Source: an uncultured Bacteroidota bacterium
Lineage (GTDB): Bacteria > Bacteroidota > Bacteroidia > Chitinophagales > Chitinophagaceae
DNA length: 64,000 nt
Assembly (NCBI GenBank): GCA_903905065.1
Contig: CAIVEW010000060.1
Coordinates: 83,561-147,560, forward strand
Direction: 5' to 3'
Shown: positions 50,701 to 62,700 of the stretch, one piece after another
How positions within the stretch are numbered: position 1 is the stretch's first letter
Layout of the letters: every line of letters begins with the position of its first letter
Made by a program: the position numbers and the translations under genes
The notes under the pieces: model-generated
What the model was told of the DNA's origin: nothing
Database searches by the model: none
The model's input: the letters and a program-made list of their open reading frames with translations, nothing else

Positions 50701-53700
50701 CACACCTGAGCTCCCTATTGAGGCAGTAAATGGCGCACTGCTGCTCCATGATCCTCCCGGCGTTCCGTCTGTAAGCGTTATCGTAGACCCAAAACATAAT
50801 GCGCCTGGGCCATTGATCGCCGATGGGGTTTGATTGATCGTCACCACCACGCTGCTGACGCAACCTGATGGTATGGTATAGGAGATGTTTGCAGTACCAC
50901 CGGAGCCAAGACCGGTCACGATGCCGGTTGAGCCCACAGTAGCAACACTCGTGTTGTCACTTGCCCATATCCCGCCGGGACTGCCACAACTTAAAACCAG
51001 CGTGTGTCCAGCGCATGTTGGCGCGTTTCCGGTTATCGGCAGTATCGGGTTTACGGTAGCTACCGTCGTAATTTTGCAGCCCGTACCCAGCGTATAGGTG
51101 ATCGTTGAAGTGCCACTCGTAACTCCTGCCAGCAAGCCCGAGGCTGAACCTATCGTTGCCACACCTGCATTGCTGCTTGTCCAGGTGCCGCCAGCTGAGC
51201 CATCACTGAGCGAAAGAGATGATCCCGCACACACAGAAGTATTGTTGGTGATCGCCGATGGTAATGGGTTTACGGTAACGACCGTTGTTGCTGTGCAGTT
51301 ATCAGCGATCATATAAGTTATATTGGCTGTCCCCGCAGATATACCGGTCACGCCACCTGAACCGCTGATTGTTGCCACAGAGGTGTTGTCACTATGCCAG
51401 GAGATGCCCCCTGAGGTGGCATCAGAAAGAAAAGTGACCAGACCGGCGCAAACAGTCGTAACTCCGCCAATAGGCAGCGGCGCTGTATTAATGGTTATAT
51501 TGTACGTCGTGAAACATCCCGTGCTGCTGATAATGTAACTCATTGTGCTGGTGCCTGCAGAAATGCCAGTCACATTGCCCGAAGTGCCGTCAATGGTGGC
51601 ATTACCGTTGCTGCTGCTCCAGGTGCCGCCCGAAGCGAAATCAATAAGAGTAATGACAGCACCCGGGCAAACAGCAGATGGGCCTCCAATGCCTGAAGGG
51701 TTTGCGTTTACCGTAACGACCTTTGAAACATAACAGCCGCTGCCCGAAACGTAATACATCGTTGCATTGCCCGCACTGGCACCGGTGATGATCCCGGCAG
51801 AACTAACACTGGCAATGAACGGTGCGCTGCTGCTCCAGGTGCCACCCGAAACAGCGTCGCTCAATGAACTCGTATAGCCAATACAAGCAATTCCGGATCC
51901 AAGTATCGCCGATGGTGTGGCATTAACTGCAACAGTAGCCGTTCTGACACAACCTGTGGCAATGGCATAACTGATCGTAACAGTCCCGGATGCAACGCCG
52001 GTCAAAAGCCCACTGCTGCCTATTGTGGCAACTGATGTATTGCTGCTGGCCCAGGTACCCCCGGATGTGCCGTCGGCCAATAATGTTGTTGATCCGATAC
52101 AAGCACTAAGCGTACCTGTGATCGGGAGTATGGCATTCACCGTCACTGTTGCTGTTGAATAGCAGCCCGCACCCATTATGTAAGAGATAGTGGCCGTTCC
52201 TCCGGTAATACCCATGACATTGCCGGCCGCATCTACCGTAGCAACTGAAGTCGCACTGCTGCTCCAGGTGCCGCCTGCAGCCGCATCGGCCAAATGGATC
52301 ACCGAACCAGCGCACAACACCATAGAGCCGGTAATCGATACTGGTACCGGGTTCACAGTTACCGGCGTAGTTGCGCTGCACCCCGTAACTGCAGTATAGC
52401 TGATGATGGGGATGCCTGCGCCATTTCCGGTCACTATGCCGGTAGACCCAACTGTAGCAAGCGATGTGTTGCTGCTGCTCCAGGTACCGCCGCTCGCCGC
52501 ATCAGATAAACTCAACGAAGAACCGACACATACATTCCCTGTTCCGGTAATCGCTGATGGCAGTGAATTGACGGTAATGACAGTAGTTGCCTTACAACCT
52601 GTGGACGATAAATAAGTGATCGTTGAAGTACCCGCAGCTACGCCAGAGACAGTACCAGTAGTCGCACCAACAGTGGCAACACCAATGGCACTACTGCTCC
52701 ACACCCCGCTGGTTGTTGCATCATTGAGCGTTAAGGTCGTACCCGGGCATAATGGAACTGAACCGGTAATTGGAGACAATGGATTGACGGTCACTACCGC
52801 GGTTCTCCCGCAACCAGAAGCCAATGTATAGGTCATCACAGGCGTACCGGCAGCAATTCCGGTGACGATGCCTGATGTACCTATGGTAGCCAGCGTCACG
52901 TCACTGCTGCTCCAGGTACCGCCGGTAGTTGCATCGCTTAGCGAAGTCGTTAAGCCCATGCATACGCTCGCGGCGCCGTTGATCAGTGTCGGAACAGCAT
53001 TAACAGTCGCCACCGAGGTAGACCTACAGCCAGATGGCAATAGATAGGTGATCATTGCTGTACCCGCAGCGACCCCGGTTACAATACCGGAACCCACCGC
53101 AACCGTTGCTACACCGGTATTCCCGCTGTTCCATGTGCCGCCTGAAACTGCATCCGCAAACGTTACCGTTGATCCGGCGCACATTGGAACGGAGCCCGTG
53201 ATAGATGCGAGTTGGTTAACAGTAATAATTGTTGTTCTGATGCAACCGGTCGCAAGCGTATAGGTGATAACTGGCATGCCGGAAGCTACACCCGACACTA
53301 TGCCCGTAGACCCGATAGTTGCCAGTGTTCCGTCGCTGCTACTCCATGTGCCGCCTGCTGTGGCATCGCTTAGTGATGTTGTTAAACCGGTGCAAACACT
53401 AGCAGCACCGTTGATTACGCCAGGTACAGCATTTACCGTGACCACGGTTGCGGTCTTACATCCACTGGTTACAAGATAAGTTACCGCAGCCGTGCCCGAA
53501 GCCACCCCGCTTACTATGCCTGTTGCAGCACCAACCGTCGCAATACCCGTGTTGCTGCTGGACCACGTACCGCTGCCGGTAGCATCCGTTAAATTAGTTG
53601 TCAGTCCTGCACATACTACGCCTGTGCCGGTAATTGCCGCAGGCAGGCCGTTTACGGTAATGATCGCCGTTGCCAGGCAACCTGTGGGCAACGTATAAGT

Positions 53701-56700
53701 AATGCTAGCTGTCCCCGAAGCGATACCCAAAACAATACCGGTAGTTGAGCCTATAGTCGCCGCAGCAGTGTTGCTGCTGCTCCAGGTACCGCCTGTTGTC
53801 GCGTCACTCAACGTTATAGTAGATCCTGCGCAAACGCTGCTTGAACCAGAGATCGCTGATATAGGATTGACCGTTATCGCTTGTATAGCAGTGCATCCGG
53901 TCGTAGCTGTGTAAGTAATATTCGCAGTGCCGTTCACCACACCCGTCACGATGCCTGATGCGGAGCCTACGGTCGCATGAGCGGCATTACTGCTGCTCCA
54001 CGTGCCGCCTGTCGTCGCATCGGTTAGGGCAGTAGTTGTTCCTGCACAAAGCGCTGCAGTTCCTGTGATCGATCCAGGCAGCGGGTTGATTGTAACCGAA
54101 ACACTCCCCTCATTGCCCCAGCAGCCTGTCGCAGACTGAGCACGGAAGTAATAGGTGCCCGTAGTAGTGATAGTTTGAGTCCCTGTAGGAGTCACTGTGG
54201 ATGTCCCACCGGATGTCGTTCCCTGGAAGTATATTGTTCCGTCTCCACCATTGGTTCCAGTTATGGTTGTGCTTACACAGTAGCTGCCGCCACCGCTCAC
54301 AGACACGGTTGCAGGCAATGCATTTACGGACACGCTTCTTGTGGCCACACAACCGGTAGCCAGTGAATAGGTGACGAAAGTGGTGCCAGCAGCAACACTG
54401 GTAACAATACCGGAAGCCGACCCTATCGTTGCAACGGTTGCGTCAGCTGTGCTCCAGGTGCCGCCGCCAGACGCATCAGACAAGGTAGTGGTTAACCCGG
54501 TACACATGCTGTTGGTGCCGGTTATAGTCCCGGGTATCGGGTTCACGGTCACAAATGTGTATGCATTACATCCCGAAGGAAGGGAATAAGTAATTGATGC
54601 CGTCCCTGCACTAATACCTGTGACCACGCCAGTGAACAGGCTTATGTCCGCAACCGTTGTTGCACCTGTGCTCCAGTATCCACCCGTAGTAGTGTTACTC
54701 AATATCGTATTGTTTCCTGCACACACAGACATATCGCCGCTAATGGTATCGGCAGCCGGACTAACCAACACACCTATTGATGGATTACATCCCGCGCCCA
54801 ATGAATAAGTAATTGTTACGAAACCGGGGCTTATCCCTAAAACGACACCTGTTACAGAGTCAACCGTTGCAATGAGTGTATTACTGGACGCCCAGACTCC
54901 GCCTGAAGCCGTGTCGTTCAGGACTGTGACTCCGCCATCGCATATCAATATGCTCCCGGTTATTGGAGCGTAGGGATTTACCGTTACAGAAATACCAGAC
55001 GCACATCCGCCAATGGAGTATGATATAGATGTCGTTCCTGCACCGGTGCCGGTAACAGTACCATCTGTTCCTACAGTCGCAATAGTTACATCATTGCTCG
55101 TCCAGCCCCCCCCGGCTGTTGCGTCAGTGAGTGACGTTGTTAAAGTGTTGCATATGGTGGTGGTTCCTGACACAGGCGCCGGCTGCGTATTTACGGTTAC
55201 TGTTGTAGTATATATGGTTGCAGGGCTACATCCGCTGCCAGTGCTGCTCACTGTCAAAGAATATACCCCGCTTACTGAAGGCGTTATCACAGGGTTTTGT
55301 AAACTCGACGAATAACTGCCTGGCCCCGTCCATGACCATGCAGTGGCATTTGTTGAGTTGTCGCTAAGCGTTACCGAACCAAGGCCGGCACATATTGGCC
55401 CGCTATTGCCGGCGCCTGCAGAAACCGGAAGTGGATTAACTGAAACTGTTGCAGCTATAGTGCTGGGGGAATTAACAGTGATCCCGCAAATATTCGTTAG
55501 CGCACAATAATAATAATAAATGCCCGCGGTTCCAGTGGCGGGGGTATATGTATTATTGGTGGCACCGGCTATTAATGTTGGCGTACCTCCGCCAACAGAC
55601 GATGAAGAATTGGTATACCACTGATAGCTAAGATTCGAGCCCGTGGCCGTCACCGTGAGAACAGGAGCACCGCCGATACATGCATTGGTAATGCTGGCAG
55701 GGCTGACATTGACTGTTGTCACTTTCGAAAGGCAAATCGTATAATCTTCTGTCTCGCCAAGCGTACTCCCGGTTGAGGTACAGGCGGTACCGGAACCGTT
55801 TGAACCGCCAGACCCAATGTACCGGACGCGTAAAGTTGTCAGGCCCGCCGTCGCTCCCGAAGGCACCGTAATCGTGCCGTTGAAAACTGTATTTGCGGCA
55901 TTTACCGCTGTAGTGATTGGTATGTATTCTCCGGCGCTGAAACTATTGCTTTGGTCATAGTCAATAAAAGCTTCAATGGCGTCCGTACCAAAGGATGTGC
56001 CGGACCTCACGCCTATATTTTGCGTACTTGGTATGCTTAGGTTTGCCGTTGTGCTGCTGCCCGACGAATAGGGAAACACACTCCAACCACCGCCACACGT
56101 AGTGACATTATCCAGAGTTGTTCCCGCTACGTTAACTTCAGCAATATAATAGCCAGTGCCGCAATTGACGCTCCCTGAAGGCGTACATTCACAAAGGCCT
56201 GCAGTGACCGCATTGGCCGTAACAGTTGCTGAGACGGCGGTGCATCCCGGCACAGAATATTGTATATTGGTGATACCGGGCGCAACAACAGTTACCACAC
56301 CAGTCATGCTGCCAACCGTCGCGACAGAAGTGGCCGAACTGGACCAAAAGCCGCCCGACACCGCATCGGTAAGATTGGTCACATTTCCTGTGGTTCCGCA
56401 AATGTTCAGGAACCCTGTAATTGCCGCAGGCATTGTATTCACAGTTACTGCGGATGATGTCGTAGATAAGCCACTCGTACATCCTGTGCCTGTGTAAGTA
56501 ACTGACAAACTATATACACCTGTTGCGGCACTTACAGTTGGAGTAAACACCACATTATTAACGGCACTCGTCGTGCTGTAACCATTGGGGCCGCTCCAGT
56601 TGTAAGATGTAAAAGTGCCGCCGCTGGGGCCACTTATCGACCCCGCGGTAAGACTGAAACTTCCGTTAGTACATAATAAATTAGAAGAGGAAGTAACACC

Positions 56701-59700
56701 GGAAACAGTTGGAGCCGCAGCTACGGTAAAGGATCCTGAAGTGCCGCTGGCGCTGGTAGCACACGCGGAAGCAAAATTTACAGTAACACTGTATGCCCCG
56801 CTGGCACCAACTGTGGGGCTGAACGACGGGGAAACATTTGATGAACTTGTCGTCGCTGCGATTCCCGGGCCCGACCAATGATAAGTGGGTATGCCGACCG
56901 CAGCAGTCACAGTTGCTGTCAGCGTCATTGTAGCGCCCGCACAAATAGGGCTCGTTGCCGACGAGGTCAGTGCGGTAACCGTCGGTTGCGGAGCAAGGGC
57001 AACCGTTGTGGTATATATTATCGCCGGACTACATCCGGGTCGGCCGGTGCCGTCGCTTACGGTCAAAGAATAGACCCCAGTCACGCTTGGCGTAACAGTA
57101 GGGTTTTGCGAAGTTGATGTAGTGATAGTTGATGGGCCCGTCCAGGTATATTTACTGGTATTTGTGCCCGGCGTTGCCGATAAAGTAGCTGTGCCACCGG
57201 CACATACCGGGCCGTTGTTCACGGGCGAAGCCGTTGGAGTTGCGCTCACAGTTACTATACTCGTAGTATGAATTGTACTCGTGCACCCGGTGCCTGGATA
57301 TGTAACCGTTAAGCTAAATGCACCTGTTGCTGCCACTGTCGGCGTTACTACCACGGAGGGAGTACCAGAAGCTGTAGTGCTGGAATAGCTACCTGCGCCC
57401 GTCCAGTTATATGATGAAAGCGTACCCGTACCCGACACCGCACCAGCAGTAAGCGTAACGCTGCTCCCTACGCACAATCCGGTTATCGACGAGGTAACGC
57501 TTGCCACTGTAGGCACTGTTATGACCGAATAAGTACCCGTTGCCCGGCTGGCTGTTGTGCACCCCACACCGGAATAAGCCAGAGATACGCTATATAGTCC
57601 TGTTGCACTGGCAGCAGGGCTGAACGAAGGAGAAATATTAGTTGATCCCGTTGTTGTCGTTATACCCGGCCCGGTCCAGGTGTATGTCCCGGTACCTGCG
57701 CCGCCTGCGACTGTTGCAGTAAGGGTCATTGTTGCGCCTGCACAAATAGGGCTGACTGCAGATGAAACAACCGCCGAAACACTGGGTTGGGCACCTACTG
57801 TTACGGTAGTGGTATATACTGTGGCTGGACTGCAGCCTGTGCCGGCACTGCTCACCGTCAAAGAATAAACGCCAGTTACGGTTGGGGTAATAATAGGACT
57901 TTGCAGTGTAGAGGTATAAGCACTGGGGCCTTTCCACAACCAGGCTGTGGCATTGCTGGAGTGGTCACTCAGTGTTATACTTCCTCCCGTACACACCGGG
58001 CTATTATTTGTGGCGCCTGTCGACGATGGTACTGGGTTCACGCTCACCAGGGTAGTGGCAGTCGCCGTACCACCATTTGCGTCTCTGACAGTCAGTGTAT
58101 ATGTGGTGGTCACGGTCGGCGTGGCCGTTACAGGAGTGCCTGTGGTTGCGGAAAGGCCGGTTGCCGGCAGCCAGGTATATGTTAGCGGCGCGTCACCCGT
58201 CGTTCCTGCTGCAGAAAGAGAAGTGCTGCTTCCGGTGCATATTGTTGTATTTGCCGAAACAATAGGGAATGGTCCGGAAGCGTTGTTAATACCGGAAAAT
58301 ATTGTAGCGCCGGTTGAAGTTACTGCGCCCGACGTAAGCGTATGTGCACTTTCAGCTCCGAATTTTATCCACGGTAATGCGCCTGCATATTCACCCATCG
58401 CAATATTCGATTCGGTACTTCCCGTTTTTATATCGCCTGGCACATACGTAGCGGTAACCGAATAGGAAAGTGATGTGATCCCCGTTGGAGTAACTGTCCA
58501 GTATCGGTTGATATAGTTAATAGTATTTGCGTTTTGTGCAGGTTTAGCGGCCGTCACGTTGACAGCCATATTCGCCGCAGAATAAGTCCCGGTTACATTA
58601 AGCGTTACCGGCGTATAGTTAGATGCATCCCCTATAGGAAATGTAAAGGCGCCATTTGAAGAATAACTTTTAATGACTTTCCCCGTTCCGGTTGCAACGA
58701 TTAGATTTGACGACGAGAATGTCCCCCCGATAGCTGTGGCGGCAGCGCCCAGGTTCAGATTGATCGCCCCCAGCGTTAGCTTAGCCGCGGTAAGTGTGAG
58801 CGTGCCAGTGACAGTTGGGCTACCGGTCAACGTGAATGATCCGGAATTATTTAAATTCAAATTTTGAATGGTAGCCGCTGAAATTGTCGCGCCAGCACCC
58901 GTCATCGTAATGCCACCTGTGCCCGATTCAGTTCCCGTACCGGCAATATTTCCATTACAAGTGACAATGTTTCCGCCATCCGCGAGTGTGCCGGTCAGCG
59001 TAAGTGTGGTTCCTATATGTAGAGCATTACCCAGGGTACTCGTTCCGGCACTTGCTGTAAACGCCGCAAAATTGTTTGTTGTTCCCGGCGACGACTGATC
59101 AAAATAATAAGTGTTCGAAGATCCGGTGATGAGGTTGGAAGTTGCCCCCCCGGTCAGGCAGTTCGAAGACGTGCCCGTGAATGTGCCATTAACTGTCAAG
59201 GTGGCTCCGGCTCCGATTGCGAATTTGCCCGAATTTAATGCCAGCAATGTACCGCTGACCATATTGTTGCCTATCGTTGCTGTACCACCGCCTATCATTT
59301 CGAAGGTGTCGATCTTATTAGTAGTGCCCGCAGTAGTAGGATTTAAATAGATAGTGCCCAGGTTCCCGGTTGCACCTATCACAAGGTTAGATGTCGCACT
59401 GCCGGTAAAGTACTGCGTTGCCGACATGCCGGCAACGGTACCATTCAAAGTTAACGTATGAGTTCCGATACTGAAGGTGTTTGCCGCAGCAGCTATCGAA
59501 AAGGCTCCCGTGATCGTAGGGTTGCCAGTCATAGTAAACGCGGTGGCGCCCGCGTGGTTTAATTCGATGTTACCCAGGGTCGCCGTGGAATTTGAAATGC
59601 TTTTCGCAGCGCCTGTCATACTGATCTTTCCGCCTGTACTGCTGGTGTGTGTGCCAGCTCCTGTAATGTTACCCGCACATGAGATCACATTTCCGCCATC

Positions 59701-62700
59701 ACTAAGCGTACCCGCCGTAAGTGCCAACGTGGTCAAGACACTCAGATTATTTCCGAGGGTCGCAGAAAAACCAGCGCTATTCATCGTAAACACAGCCACA
59801 TTGTTAGTCGTGCCAGGAGTTGTCTGGTTAAAGAATAATGTCCCCAGATTGCTGGTCGAATTGACGGTTAAATTCGAGGTCGCACCACCAGTCAAATAAT
59901 TGGTGGCAGACATGCCAGAAACTGTACCCTTTAGGGTGAGCGTAAACGTACTTATGGTCAGCGTGTTATTTGCGCCGGTAAAAATAAGGGAGCCATTTAT
60001 TGTTGGGCTTCCAGTCAACGAAAATGCGCTCGCAGATGAAGCATTGAACTCCAGGTTCCCGAATTTGGCGGCCGAAATTGTTTTACCGATCCCTGTCATG
60101 CTTATCTTGCCACTGCCGGTACTTGTATGCGTACCTGTTCCGGCAATATTACCCGCGCAGGTGATCACATTCCCACCATCACCTAGGGTACCGGTAAGTG
60201 TAAGCGTCGTCCCCACACTTAAATTGTTCCCGATGGAAGTAGTTCCCGCGGCAGCAGTATAAGCTGCGAAATTATTTGATATTCCCGGTGTTGTAGGGTC
60301 AAAATAATAGACACCCGATGACCCTGTAGTCAGGTTTGAAGTTGTGCCGCCGGTAAGGTAATTCACTGAGCTCCCAGTAAAACTGCCGTTAACTTGCAGG
60401 GTATTTCCGGCCCCCACAGCCAACTGGCCTGCTGTTAATGTCAATGCCGTTTGACAAACCAAATTGTTACCTAGTGTCGCAGAACCACCGCCGTTCATCA
60501 AAAATGTAACGATCTTATTTGTCGTGCCAACTGTGGTCTGGTTGAAAAATAATGTACCCAGTACGCCAGTCGACCCAATGGTCAGGTTGGACGATGTGCT
60601 CCCTGTAAAGTAATTGGTCGCGGTCATACCTGATACGGTCCCTTTTAGGGTTAATGTGCGGGCTCCTATAGTTAATGTGTTATTAGCACCTGTGAAGGTC
60701 AAAGCTCCATTTATCGTAGCATTTCCCGAAAGGGAAAACGCGCTCGCCGAACCTGCGTTCAATTGAACATTGCCAAGCGTTGCTGCAGATATGGTGCTTG
60801 CTATGCCCGTCATTATGATCTTTCCTCCAGATGTGCTGGTATGCGTTCCCGTGCCGGCAATATTTCCAGCGCAGGTGATCACATTTCCACCATCGGCAAG
60901 TGTGCCGGTAAGTGTAAGTGTTGTACCTATAGTCACGTTATTTCCCAGCGTCGTCGTGCCTGCACTGGCGGTAAACGCAGCAAAGTTGTTGCTGGTACCC
61001 GGCGTCGTCTGATCGAAATAGTATGTGCTGGACGTACCCGTTATCAGGTTAGACGAGGGGCCACCAGTCAGGTAACTTGTCCCGCTTCCAGTGAATGTGC
61101 CACTGACAGTCAGTGTGTTCCCGCCAATTGTCAGTTTGCCGGACGCAAGGTTTAATGCCGTTCCACAAACCATGTTATTGCCTAACGTTACAGTACCACC
61201 TCCATTCATTAAGAAGGTCGCAATTTTATTTGAAGTCCCCGGTGTAACCTGGCTGAAAGATAGCGTACCCAATGCACCTGCAGTTCCGATGGTCAAATTT
61301 GAAGACGCGCTTCCGGTAAAAAATTGCGTGGCAGACATACCAGATACCGCACCATTCAGTGTCAGCGTATAGGCACCTAGACTCCATGTATTAGCCGTCC
61401 CAGTAAATGTAAGCGTGCCATTTACCGTTGGACTTCCGGTATTTGTAAATGCACTTGTCGACCCCGAATTGAACTGCAGATTACCTAATGTTACACCGGA
61501 AATACTTTTGTTTACACCGGTCATGACAATTGCACCGCCTGTGCCGCTGATGTGAGTTCCTGTCCCGGTAATACTGCCACTAAGCGTAAGCACATTACCA
61601 TTGTCATTGAGCGTACCCGCAGTCAGGGCCAAAGTAGTTAGTACGCTGCAATTATTCCCCAGCGTAGCCGAAAATCCAGCACTGTTCAATGTAAATACAG
61701 CTATATTGTCGGTGGTGCCTGGTGTGGTAGGATTGAAGAAAAGAGTACCAAGGTTACTGGTAGAATTGATGGTCAGATTAGAGTTGGTACCGTTGCCAGT
61801 CAAATATTGAGTTGCCGACATGCCGGCTACCGTTCCTTTGAGATTTAGCGTGAACGCCCCTATCGTCAATGTATTATTTGCCCCCGCGAAAGTCAGTGCG
61901 CCGTTTATTGTTGGGCTGCCGGTTAATGAATAGGCACTGGCAGACGCAGCATTAAGCTGAATATTTCCAAAAGTGGCCCCCGAGATCGTTGTATTTGTTC
62001 CGGTTAAACTGATCATACCACCTGTGCTGCTGGTATGTATACCTGCGCCTGTGATATTCCCGGAACAGGTAATCACTTTTCCTCCGTCAGCCAACGTACC
62101 GGTAAGCGTAAGGCCCGTACTTATGCTAAGGTTGTTGCCAAGAGTGGTAGTGCCGGCGCTTGCGGTAAATGTTGCAATGTTATTTGACGTGCCCGGTGTT
62201 GTCTGGTCAAAAAAGTAAGTGCTGGATGTGCCCGTTATAAGGTTAGATGACGTACTGCCGGTCAGGTAACCAGTAGCACTGCCGCTAAACGCGCCGTTTA
62301 CAGTGAGTGTGTTCCCCGCACCGATGGCCAGGCTTCCTGAAGTTAGCGTCAACGCAGACGAGCATACTAAGTTATTACCAAGTGTTGCAGAACCACCGCC
62401 ATTTTCTGTAAACGTAACAATCCTGTTGGTAGTACCTGGTGTCGTTTGATTAAAATACAAAGTGCCCAATGCGCCGGCTGCCCCGATCGTAAGATTGGAC
62501 GACGCACTACCGGTGAGGTACTGAGTAGCCGTCATGCCAGAAACAGTGCCGTTAAGAGTCAATGTGTAGCCCCCGATCGTCAACGTGTTGGCCGGACCAG
62601 TAAATGAAAGTGCGCCTGCAATTGTGGCGTTACCCCCCATGGTAAATGCGGTACCACCTGCATTGTTCAAGTCGAGGTTGCCAAATGTAATCGCCGCATT

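Larger units (their letters stand above)
42290..55200 (-). repeat. Array of ~55 tandem ~70-aa Ig-like modules in the 22-kb gene
   Basis: Same module as in the 12.5-kb gene: xSAITGxxxVCAGxTTxLSDA, GGTWSSSNTSVATIG, TGIVTGVSAGTxxITYxL, TGCxxTxVVTVN. Counted by eye at about 55 copies. The array is broken by four copies of a different ~75-residue module. Modules differ from each other along most of their length, but particular ones recur in a fixed order (see the two higher-order blocks). Confidence 0.85.

Noticed and set aside
42290..55200. CRISPR-like direct repeats
   Set aside because: The period is ~215 bases, the repeats are diverged and in frame, and there are no short identical repeats with unique spacers.
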